From JAGQVA01 sp033764335 (GTDB lineage Bacteria; Bacteroidota; Bacteroidia; J057): DNA of 64,000 bases. Position 1 is the first letter of the stretch, and every line of letters begins with the position of its first letter. Below, piece after piece: positions 8,944 to 16,498 of this stretch. A program made the translations under genes and the position numbers. The stretch is taken from assembly GCA_033764335.1 (NCBI GenBank), contig JANRJC010000024.1, positions 23,032 to 87,031 of the forward strand, written 5' to 3'. The notes below the pieces were generated by a model that worked only from the letters and a program-made list of their open reading frames with translations, was not told the DNA's origin and ran no database searches.

Positions 8944-9963
8944 CTAGGCGAATATTTGAGTACCCTCCGAACAGTTCCTGCACATCTCAATTTCGCTGCG
9001 TGAACGGAGCAATTGGTTGCGGAAACGGTGATATGCTTCGCTTCGCCAGATGGATTCGAAGGAGGCTGTCTGAAGATTGCCCATTTCATATTGGGCATCT
9101 TTGTCAAAACAACAGGGTAATACTTTCCCGTCCCAGGTGATTTCGGCTCCGTGCCACAACTTCCAGCATTGGTTGTCGAGGCGGTTTTTGAGGTGGAATT
9201 TTCCGTCGCTGCCCTGGCGGTACCGGCTGTATTTTTCGAGGGTGGGGATTAAATCATTTCCATTCTCGTAATCGTAAACCTGCGCCGTTTTAAACACTAC
9301 CGCATCCACACCCAGTTCTTTCCCCAGCCGCTTAATATCGGCGATCTGATGTTCATTGGGACGCACCACCAGAAACTGGATGACGATAAAAGGATAAAGC
9401 GTTCCTGCGCGTTTGCGCGCCTCCACCAGGTTACGTACCCCTTCCTTGACCTTTTCGAGTTTTCCCCCCACACGGTAGGACTGATACGTCTCCTGAGTCG
9501 TTCCGTCAATGGAAATAAGCACTTCGGAGAGACCACTTTCAACTGTGAGCCGAGCCTTTTCCTCCGTAAGATAATGGCCATTGGTGCTGGTGGCACTGTA
9601 AATATTTTTCTCCCTCGCATAAGCGGCCATATCCAAAAATTTCGGATTCAGATACGGTTCACCCTGAAAATATAAAAGCAAAAAAACTAAGTCTTTATAC
9701 AATTGATCAATCACCTCCCGATGCAAATCCAGCCCCAACATGCCCGTAGGGCGGGTAAACGCACGCAGACCCGAGGGACATTCCGGACAGCGGAGATTGC
9801 AGGAAGTAGTAGGTTCGACCCCGATTTTGACCGGATTGCCGCGATGAAAAGACTGCCCTTTGTAGCGGGAATAATAAAAAGACCGCCCGATACGCAGGAA
9901 GTTCTGCACCTTTCGGGGCGTGAGCGTCTGAGAAAGTAAAAGAGTTTTCCGGTAGGGGTTCAC
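8944..9963 (-). CDS. radical SAM/SPASM domain protein
   Basis: A 339-residue protein from GTG 9963. The radical SAM motif C55-x3-C59-x2-C62 (CNLRCPEC) binds the 4Fe-4S/SAM cluster, and the C-terminal part is a SPASM domain with auxiliary-cluster cysteines (NQCWKLW, VLPCCFD, MCRNCSEG). The frame can be extended to TTG 9981, but that TTG lies inside a perfect -7 promoter box, so GTG 9963 is the likelier start. Such proteins modify peptides, cofactors or lipids; no precursor peptide or partner is adjacent, so the substrate is unknown. Confidence 0.82.
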   Translation of the reverse strand: MNPYRKTLLLSQTLTPRKVQNFLRIGRSFYYSRYKGQSFHRGNPVKIGVEPTTSCNLRCPECPSGLRAFTRPTGMLGLDLHREVIDQLYKDLVFLLLYFQGEPYLNPKFLDMAAYAREKNIYSATSTNGHYLTEEKARLTVESGLSEVLISIDGTTQETYQSYRVGGKLEKVKEGVRNLVEARKRAGTLYPFIVIQFLVVRPNEHQIADIKRLGKELGVDAVVFKTAQVYDYENGNDLIPTLEKYSRYRQGSDGKFHLKNRLDNQCWKLWHGAEITWDGKVLPCCFDKDAQYEMGNLQTASFESIWRSEAYHRFRNQLLRSRSEIEMCRNCSEGTQIFA

Positions 9964-9978
9964 GGTGCGAATTTTTTC

Positions 9979-9986
9979 CAAAGATA
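9979..9986 (-). promoter_or_regulatory. -7 box upstream of the radical SAM gene
   Basis: The minus strand reads TATCTTTG here, a perfect match to TAnnTTTG. The only -33-like TTG (10014-10012) is 25 bases away, longer than usual, so the promoter may be weak or activator-dependent. It overlaps the TTG at 9981 and argues for a GTG start at 9963. Confidence 0.5.
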
Positions 9987-10045
9987 AGCCAAATGCAATA
10001 TTCCCTTAGCACAAGGTTAGGATTGGGGGAAAATCGGCACAGAAA

Positions 10046-11194
10046 CTAGTTTTGCGTGGTGAGCGGATGAAAGGTGCGCCAGCTATGCCAAAATTCCTGA
10101 TAGGCATTTATACGTTGAAGATTCTGAACCGCAGTTGCCGGAGGGAGTGCCTGTCCCTTTAGATTGTATTTGATGTTTTGATGAAAAAGGGTATCCTCCC
10201 GTAGGTCAAACAAAAACGTATCCGAGGGAAGTTGGTAAGCAAAAAAACTCACACTGTCCGTTGCCAATACTAATAGAATTGATATGGATCCGATTTTGTC
10301 CTGAATAAGCCTATCGTTTTGCAGACAATTCCAATCAAACGCTTTGGAATTGCCGCCAATTTCAATACCTACGACCCAGGATTTATTTTGCCAAGATAGG
10401 CTGTCTCTACGAGTGAGGCTGCCTTTACTTTTCCCGGTTTCAAAATTTTTCATTCGATCATAGGTTTCGGTAAATGCGGAATCTGGCTGCATGATAAGGC
10501 TGTGCGGATAAAACTTAAGCCATTGGGCTAAGGTCATTTGCGAACTGGGTATTTCAGGTAAAAAACTCCCCTTTTTTTTACCGGCAATCGCTTCGCCGTT
10601 GACTTGGCGCCACCAGCTACGAGTGTTTTTGTCTTCAAACATAGCATTAAAATGATCCATTCCCACGAGCCGGAATTCCTCCTGCTGACCTTCGACCAAC
10701 GGCTCAAATACCCGACCGGTACGGCATACGGTGCAATAAGTAATCATAACGGGTTTATCTCCCAAGCTATCTTTGACCTGGTGGTGATAACCGATAAACT
10801 GAATGGGGTAAGCTTTGGCATGTTCTCCATCGGCAATTCCGATTATCAGACGGCTGCTGTCAACCTTGTTTTCAGCAGCCGGTTTCATCGAGAGTTTTTC
10901 CGGCTGGTAAAACATACGGTCTGCGGACATTTTAAAATTAAACATAAAAGTTACTCCTGCCCATACAGCGAGTGATATCAGGGGAATCCATTTGTACTGC
11001 CAGTGGCTGAAGAAAAAAGCTCCCAATGCCATACCCAGCAAACCGATACGGAAAATCCAACGCCAGGAATACAAAAAATAGGCGATTTTTATACTCGCCA
11101 TCTCCTGACTGCCGGGCATAGGCATGATAAAAAATACATTTAACACCTCAAAAAGAGTGGCTGTAACCAGTGCGAAGTAGAAGGTTTTTTTCAT
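10046..11194 (-). CDS. DUF3179 domain-containing membrane protein
   Basis: A 382-residue protein counted from ATG 11194 (MKKTFYFALV); a TTG start at 11242 would add 16 unconvincing residues. Three or four hydrophobic helices occupy about the first 100 residues, followed by the DUF3179 core with ADGEHAKAYPI, KPVMITYCTVCRTGRVFEP and later the WGIEIGG-like segment. DUF3179 proteins are widespread but have no known function; the paired cysteines in YCTVCRTG suggest a redox or metal role. It is the last gene of an apparent operon with an AhpD-like protein and an MFS transporter. Confidence 0.78.
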   Translation of the reverse strand: MKKTFYFALVTATLFEVLNVFFIMPMPGSQEMASIKIAYFLYSWRWIFRIGLLGMALGAFFFSHWQYKWIPLISLAVWAGVTFMFNFKMSADRMFYQPEKLSMKPAAENKVDSSRLIIGIADGEHAKAYPIQFIGYHHQVKDSLGDKPVMITYCTVCRTGRVFEPLVEGQQEEFRLVGMDHFNAMFEDKNTRSWWRQVNGEAIAGKKKGSFLPEIPSSQMTLAQWLKFYPHSLIMQPDSAFTETYDRMKNFETGKSKGSLTRRDSLSWQNKSWVVGIEIGGNSKAFDWNCLQNDRLIQDKIGSISILLVLATDSVSFFAYQLPSDTFLFDLREDTLFHQNIKYNLKGQALPPATAVQNLQRINAYQEFWHSWRTFHPLTTQN

Positions 11195-11252
11195 CTTTTC
11201 GGTTTTAGGGCTTATTTGTGGGGATGCTAAGACATAATTCAAGAGGTTTTAT

Positions 11253-11801
11253 TCAGGAGGTTTTAGGAGGTACATATCCGAGTGTTCCCATTCGTTTCCC
11301 CATATCCATATAGGTGGGGTCATCGGCGGGAGGGGTAAATGTGGCAAGTCCATCCACGTAGCGGTTAAACATACAAAAAGTCGCAGCAATCAGCACCGTA
11401 TCGTGAATGTCTCGGTCTTCGGCACCGAATGCCCGTGCCCGTGCGACATCCTCCTCTGAAACGGTGCGGGCGTCGTGTTGTACCCGACCTGCGATAGTTA
11501 GCAGGGCTTTGAGTTTTTCGGAGAGCGGAGCCTGTTGATAATCCTCAAGCGCAAAATCTACCGTTTTTGCTGCATCCTGATACAGGTACCGAGCGGCGGC
11601 AGCATGGCTGGACATACAAAATGTGCATTGATTTCGGTAAGAGACAAAGGCTGCAATCAGTTCGCGTTCTGCCTCCGAAAGAGGCGACGGGCCGCGAAGC
11701 AGTACCTGGGCCAGTTCGTAAAGATGCATACCCGTATCGGGGCGAAACAACGCCAGGCTGCGAATACCGGGTACACCCTCCGGGAGTTGAATATGAGGCA
11801 T
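11253..11801 (-). CDS. AhpD-like / peroxidase-related carboxymuconolactone decarboxylase-family protein
   Basis: A 182-residue all-helical protein of the carboxymuconolactone decarboxylase/AhpD superfamily. The active-site motif C59-T-F-C62-x3-H66 follows EAERELIAAFVSYRNQ, the arrangement of alkylhydroperoxidase-like disulfide reductases. It ends with the conserved FNRYVDGLAT segment of the uncharacterised peroxidase-related group. It starts 12 bases after the MFS gene and is followed by the DUF3179 gene. A close paralogue is at 13850-14404 with its Cys and His at the same residue numbers. Confidence 0.82.
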   Translation of the reverse strand: MPHIQLPEGVPGIRSLALFRPDTGMHLYELAQVLLRGPSPLSEAERELIAAFVSYRNQCTFCMSSHAAAARYLYQDAAKTVDFALEDYQQAPLSEKLKALLTIAGRVQHDARTVSEEDVARARAFGAEDRDIHDTVLIAATFCMFNRYVDGLATFTPPADDPTYMDMGKRMGTLGYVPPKTS

Positions 11802-11813
11802 AAGAGTTTAAGA

Positions 11814-13022
11814 TTAGGTTTTTGACTGAAGGAAAACGGCTGCAAAAGCAACCAGAAAAAAGATGGAAAACAACAAAATGGCGTGTGCAAAACCTTGTAG
11901 GATACCCACAAGTGCTCCGATAAAAAATACACCGGATGCTGTAAATAAGCGACCAATGTTAAAACAAAATCCGGTAGCCGTAGCGCGAATCTCAAAGGGA
12001 AATAATTGGGGAACATAAACAGAAAGTGCTCCCTGGCTAATGCCAAAAAACAGTGCTAGTAGAGAGGCTTCCACGTAAATCCACGGAGAAAAAACACGGT
12101 TTCCCATAAATAACAGGCAGCAAAGGAGAAAACAGGCTGCGAATGTACCCAGTAGCGTAAAACGCAAACCCAGGCGATTCACCAAAAACCCCGAGAATAT
12201 TCCTCCGGTGATTCCCCCCATTCCCAAAATCATCATAATAAAACCTTCCGCCTGTTGTGCATCCGATCCCGGCAGGGTACTTATCCAGGTGGGCGTCCAG
12301 GAAAAAACCGCCCATAAACCGATGAGTACGGAGCCATAAACGGTTGCTCCTCGTACCAAAATTGGCTGATTTTCAGAAGAAAATAATTTCTTCTTATCGG
12401 TTCTTTTTCGGGTTTTTTCCCAGGCTTCGGACTCTTTTAATCCGATAAGCATGAGGAGGGTTACTGCCAGCGGGATTAAGCCTAACCATCCTGCCATCCG
12501 CCAGTCGGTGATGAGTATCTTCAATCCTCCTGACACGACAATGCCCACGGGAAAAGTCAAGGCTAATATTCCCTGAAACACTGCGCGGCCACGCTCCGGC
12601 CATACTTCGGAGAGCAATACGGTTGTAATCAATAGTACTCCTGCGACTCCCATGCCTGCAAAAAAACGATAAACTACCAGCAACTGCCAGTTAGGTACCG
12701 ATACAATCAGACAGGTAAACAGGCCATAAACCGTTGTTGCAAGAACCAGCGAATAACGTCGTCCGATCCGGTCGCTCAATATCCCCAAAATAAGCCCTCC
12801 AGCCGTCATTCCATATAAAAATGCAGCGTTGATATAAGCTCCATACTCTCCCAATTGCACTTCAGTGGTATCTCCCAAAAGCTCATTTACAACCACCGGC
12901 AGGTACACCGAAATTAGGGTCGCAATTGTGCCACACAGCAGATAAACAACCACACAGAGACTGAATAATCGCCAATGATAGGGAGAAACGGATGTTTCTT
13001 GAGCGGTGAGTAGCTGAGACAT
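11814..13022 (-). CDS. MFS transporter, sugar/organic-anion type
   Basis: A 402-residue, 12-helix major facilitator protein. The start is taken at ATG 13022 (MSQLLTAQETS); the longer frame starts at GTG 13049. The loop 2-3 signature SDRIGRRYSL and the matching loop 8-9 (VNRLGLRFT) are visible, as is PETR-like WPERGRAVFQG, the pattern of SV2-like, aromatic-acid and sugar-porter families. The substrate cannot be told. It heads an operon with an AhpD-like protein and a DUF3179 protein. A strong hairpin precedes the gene. Confidence 0.8.
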   Translation of the reverse strand: MSQLLTAQETSVSPYHWRLFSLCVVVYLLCGTIATLISVYLPVVVNELLGDTTEVQLGEYGAYINAAFLYGMTAGGLILGILSDRIGRRYSLVLATTVYGLFTCLIVSVPNWQLLVVYRFFAGMGVAGVLLITTVLLSEVWPERGRAVFQGILALTFPVGIVVSGGLKILITDWRMAGWLGLIPLAVTLLMLIGLKESEAWEKTRKRTDKKKLFSSENQPILVRGATVYGSVLIGLWAVFSWTPTWISTLPGSDAQQAEGFIMMILGMGGITGGIFSGFLVNRLGLRFTLLGTFAACFLLCCLLFMGNRVFSPWIYVEASLLALFFGISQGALSVYVPQLFPFEIRATATGFCFNIGRLFTASGVFFIGALVGILQGFAHAILLFSIFFLVAFAAVFLQSKT

Positions 13023-13041
13023 AAAATATAGATTTAAAAGA

Positions 13042-13075
13042 GTCTGCACGAAAAACCTGCGGTTTTCCGGCAGAC
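13042..13075 (-). promoter_or_regulatory. leader hairpin upstream of the MFS operon
   Basis: GTCTGC (13042-13047) and GCAGAC (13070-13075) pair, and the sequence between them continues the stem (CGAAAAACC against GGTTTTCCG, one mismatch and one bulge) to a 3-base loop. The hairpin ends 20 bases before the ATG at 13022 and is followed on the minus strand by TCTTTTAAAT rather than a clean T run, so it looks more like a leader structure than a terminator. Confidence 0.5.
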
Positions 13076-13200
13076 GCCAATCAGTCCTTTATAGCCAATT
13101 TCATACCTTTGATTCCGTACTTTCTGAATCACGAACTTCCCCCTGGCAACCTCAGGACATCAACGGATAATTTTTAGGGAAGGAAATCACAGAAAATCGT

Positions 13201-13779
13201 TCAGGATTTCGTAGGGGAGAAAAGGGTTGATTCCGGTGGAGGGGCTTCAATATCACCGTAAAAAAAGGCAAAACAGCTTTCGATATACCGGTTGGTAAAC
13301 GATTCCCGGAGAATCACCGGGCAAAAAGTTGAAACATATCCTTTACCCGGTACATAATCTTTAACATCAAATTTCATCGCGAACTGTCGGGATTCCGGGG
13401 TATCAGTGGACTCCGTAAAAAAACGCACAATATATTGCTTCAAATCATCAATTAACCTTTCCTGAAGCCGGTTTTGTGCGCAGTATAAATAAAGCGTATC
13501 TTGTGCAATCCTCTGTTTTACCACTTCATAAATTTTATCTTCATGGGTAATGGTGCTTCGTATAGGCTGAATGTCCGTATCTGGAGTGGGAAGATAAAGG
13601 GATACCGAAAATTTTAATATAAATAAGTCCTCCCGGGGAATTTCTCTCTGGGAAAGTTTTGCTTCTACCTGTTGGCTGATTTTGACCTTCTGGTACATAA
13701 ATAAAAAATAATAGCCCACCTGGTTGGACAGGAAAGAAAGTAAGACAGTGAGGGATATTATTTTGGGTAGTAGTCGCAA
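13201..13779 (-). CDS. membrane-anchored hypothetical protein
   Basis: A 192-residue protein from TTG 13779 with one N-terminal hydrophobic segment (about residues 5-29, ending GYYFLFMYQ) and a polar exported part with no recognisable catalytic motif. No in-frame ATG exists before residue 28, and starting there would remove the membrane segment, so TTG is preferred. A sequence close to a -7 box (AAGATTTG) overlaps this TTG, which leaves some doubt. Similar short proteins beginning with a membrane segment ending N-x-x-GYY are common in Bacteroidota, but I know no function. Confidence 0.55.
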   Translation of the reverse strand: MRLLPKIISLTVLLSFLSNQVGYYFLFMYQKVKISQQVEAKLSQREIPREDLFILKFSVSLYLPTPDTDIQPIRSTITHEDKIYEVVKQRIAQDTLYLYCAQNRLQERLIDDLKQYIVRFFTESTDTPESRQFAMKFDVKDYVPGKGYVSTFCPVILRESFTNRYIESCFAFFYGDIEAPPPESTLFSPTKS

Positions 13780-13849
13780 ATCTTAAAAGTAAACTTTAAG
13801 TTTCGGAAATAAACGCGTGAGTTACAAAGAATAATTTACATTTCATTTT

Positions 13850-14404
13850 TTATTTTAAATGACCGTAACCTTGCGGATTTCGCTGATATCCTACGGCAAT
13901 TCGTTCTCCCAATTGCCGGAAGTAATCAGGGTTTTCCGGGAGACGAGTGGCCATTCCATCCACATATTTATTATAAAAACAAAAAAGAGCGGCAATCAGC
14001 ACCGTATCGTGAATCTCCCGGTCGGAAGCACCCTGATGTCTAGCCCGGTCAATGGCTTCGGGGGTTACATTTAGGCCTCCTTTTTGTACCAGGGCTGCGA
14101 CGGCAAGAAGCGCCTTCATTTTATCGGACACCGGAGCCGTTTCAAAATCGGCTTTTACGCTTTCACAGGTCAGGTTTTCTCCCAGTAAAAGATCGGTTAC
14201 GGCGGTATGTGCCGCAGTACAGAATCGGCATTCGTTCCGGTGGGATACGAGGGAAGCAATCAGTTCTCGTTCGGCAAAAGTCAGGGTGGATTCCCCGCGG
14301 AGCAACAGATCCGTGAGGTTCCGGATCGGTTCGCCGGAATCGCGGCGGTACTCCAGAAGTCCCGTAATACCCGGCAGATGCGATTCAAGAGGGATATGAG
14401 GCAT
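13850..14404 (-). CDS. AhpD-like / peroxidase-related carboxymuconolactone decarboxylase-family protein (paralogue)
   Basis: A 184-residue paralogue of the 11253-11801 product. The start is set to ATG 14404 (MPHIPLESH), which aligns with the paralogue (MPHIQLPEG); the longer frame to 14458 adds 18 hydrophobic residues not shared with it. The motif C59-R-F-C62-x3-H66 is intact, preceded by FAERELIASLVSHRNE and followed by FYNKYVDGMAT. It probably reduces peroxides or disulfides, as in the AhpD superfamily. It stands alone, 70 bases upstream of the hypothetical gene in the same direction. Confidence 0.8.
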   Translation of the reverse strand: MPHIPLESHLPGITGLLEYRRDSGEPIRNLTDLLLRGESTLTFAERELIASLVSHRNECRFCTAAHTAVTDLLLGENLTCESVKADFETAPVSDKMKALLAVAALVQKGGLNVTPEAIDRARHQGASDREIHDTVLIAALFCFYNKYVDGMATRLPENPDYFRQLGERIAVGYQRNPQGYGHLK

Positions 14405-14522
14405 AAGGGTGTAGTAAAAGGGTAGTATTTCTACGAAAATAAAAAAATAATCGAACATTACACCCTCTGCCAGAAAATTAGCCGCTCTTTTTTCACCGAA
14501 TTTAATTCATCTTTTGTATCTC

Positions 14523-14553
14523 TTTGAAAATTCTCAATACACACTTACCTTTG
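14523..14553 (+). promoter_or_regulatory. near-consensus promoter for the Gly-rich T9SS protein
   Basis: A -33 TTTG (14523-14526) and a perfect -7 box TACCTTTG (14546-14553) are separated by exactly 19 bases. The gene's ATG is only 4 bases after the box, so the transcript would start at or just before the start codon. Confidence 0.8.
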
Positions 14554-14557
14554 TTCT

Positions 14558-16447
14558 ATGCCACTGATATTTTCCAGGTTATTACCGCTTCTTTTGATCG
14601 CTTGCTCTTTTTCTCTCCACGCTCAAATTTCCGGCGTGGTAAATCAATATACGGAGGTGCTGACTATTGACAATGTCAATAGCACCGTTACCGTCGCTGA
14701 TCCTTCCTCTTTTGCCCTCAACGACCGGGTGATGATCATCCAGATGAAAGGGGCAACCATTGATGAATCGAATAGTTTTACTTTTGGGGATGTTAACCCT
14801 ATCAACGGTGCGGGCCTTTTTGAAATGGCTTCGGTCTGTGGGGTGAATGGCAATAAAATTGGTTTTCAGTACGAACTTGTCAATACTTACAGCACGGACT
14901 CCGATGCCCGTATCCAACTGATCAAAGTGCCTCAGTATGTCAATCAGACGGTCACGGGTACACTTACCGCTCCGGCATGGAATGGTGCCACCGGAGGGGT
15001 TGTTGCCCTCGAACTTACCGGAACACTCACCCTCAACGCCAATATAGATGTAAGTAACCTCGGGTTTCGGGGGGGCACGCATTTGCAGGGGGCAACCTGT
15101 ACGGTTATCGCTAACGCTCCGAATTATTTTTATCCTTACAGTGGGGTTTCGGGTATTGATACCGAAGGAGGAATGAAAGGAGAAGGAGTTGCCGAATATA
15201 TCTCCGGAAAAGAATACGGAAAAGGTGCGCAGGCAAATGGTGGCGGTGGTGGAAACAATCACAATAACGGCGGTGGCGGCGGCGCAAATTCAAATTTTGG
15301 AGGAACGGGTGGTTATCGGAGTGCGATATTTTGTTCCAATTTTGATTACGGGAGCAGTGGCGAAGGATTGGGTTTTTACGGTTATGGAAATGGGGGGAAT
15401 AATAATATTTTTATGGGTGGCGGCGGAGGAAGCGGGCACGACAATAATGGCGACGGAAACGACGGCGGCGACGGTGGGGGGATTATCATCATCAAAGCAG
15501 ACGCCATTGAAGGCAATGGTTTTGCCATTCGCGCTAACGGGCAAAGCCCTGCGGCAGTTTTGGGCGACGGTGCCTCCGGCGGCGGTGGAGGGGGGGCGAT
15601 TCTCCTCAGTACCAATGGTTACGGTTCCACGGCTCTCACTGTTCAAGCCAATGGTGGCAACGGAGGTAATACAACGCTGGCAGGCAATTGCCCTGGCCCA
15701 GGTGGCGGCGGCGGCGGCGGAGTGGTCTGGGTTGGGACGGTTCCGGGCGGACTGGTTTCGGTGACCGTTACAGGCGGGGCAAATGGCATGGCTACCGGGT
15801 GTTCCTCTAACCAAGCTGCTACTTCCGGCCTGGATGGTACTTATACAACCGGCGCAGTTATCCCCGAAGAGGTTACTACTACCAGCCCTTGTGTGCTTTC
15901 GCCGGAAGTGGTGCTGGAAGGCGAGTGGACACCCGAACAAAACGTACGACTCAACTGGACGACCGAAGGAATTAGGAATCAAACCACAATCTCTCTGGAA
16001 AGAAGTGCCGATGGGGTGGATTTTGTAGCGTTGGAAGATTGGGTTTACGATGTTTTTTCGCCGGTTTCTTCATCGAAAGATTATTTCCCCGAAGGATCAT
16101 CGGCCATTTACCGGCTAAAACTTCGCGACCCCTCGGGCACGATTCGCTACTCCAATCAAATCGAAATCCATCTGCCCGGATCAAAATCCCTGCAATTGTC
16201 GGTTTTTCCCAACCCCCTGCCCGCAGGAACTTTCTTAAAGCTGAAAGTATATTTACCTGAAACTCAAAATATTGACCTGATGGTGATGGATGTACTCGGA
16301 AAACCGGTCTATCGGGAAAATACGCGGCTACCAGAAGGTGTATCTTGGTTGGTCATTGACGCTGCGAGGTTTGCCGCTGGCAATTATGTCGTGCGTATAA
16401 ACGGTGTTTCCGGCTCGGCAGGACAATCTTTCTGGAAAACTAACTGA
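14558..16447 (+). CDS. secreted Gly-rich protein with T9SS type A sorting domain
   Basis: A 629-residue exported protein. A signal peptide (cleavage near SLHAQ, residue 23) is followed by a beta-rich domain, then a long low-complexity part (about residues 200-430) built from Gly-rich blocks alternating with Asn and Ala, resembling adhesin or beta-helix passengers. Residues about 450-530 are a fibronectin-like domain of the LERSADGVDF type, and the C-terminus is a T9SS type A sorting domain (VFPNPLPAGT...GNYVVRING). It is likely secreted to the cell surface by T9SS. The family is common in Bacteroidota and has no known function. The Gly-rich segment makes long spurious frames on the other strand. 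Confidence 0.8.
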   Translation: MPLIFSRLLPLLLIACSFSLHAQISGVVNQYTEVLTIDNVNSTVTVADPSSFALNDRVMIIQMKGATIDESNSFTFGDVNPINGAGLFEMASVCGVNGNKIGFQYELVNTYSTDSDARIQLIKVPQYVNQTVTGTLTAPAWNGATGGVVALELTGTLTLNANIDVSNLGFRGGTHLQGATCTVIANAPNYFYPYSGVSGIDTEGGMKGEGVAEYISGKEYGKGAQANGGGGGNNHNNGGGGGANSNFGGTGGYRSAIFCSNFDYGSSGEGLGFYGYGNGGNNNIFMGGGGGSGHDNNGDGNDGGDGGGIIIIKADAIEGNGFAIRANGQSPAAVLGDGASGGGGGGAILLSTNGYGSTALTVQANGGNGGNTTLAGNCPGPGGGGGGGVVWVGTVPGGLVSVTVTGGANGMATGCSSNQAATSGLDGTYTTGAVIPEEVTTTSPCVLSPEVVLEGEWTPEQNVRLNWTTEGIRNQTTISLERSADGVDFVALEDWVYDVFSPVSSSKDYFPEGSSAIYRLKLRDPSGTIRYSNQIEIHLPGSKSLQLSVFPNPLPAGTFLKLKVYLPETQNIDLMVMDVLGKPVYRENTRLPEGVSWLVIDAARFAAGNYVVRINGVSGSAGQSFWKTN

Positions 16448-16498
16448 TTGTTTTTCATTTGGAATTGACGATTTAGAGCGATTTTTCGTTTCTACCTC

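Noticed and set aside
13104..13111. A perfect TACCTTTG on the plus strand between two minus-strand genes
   Set aside because: No TTTG at the right distance and no gene downstream on that strand; probably chance.
15290..15982. Long frames opposite or offset to the Gly-rich T9SS gene
   Set aside because: They arise from the GGN-rich codons of the Gly-rich repeats and have a skewed composition.
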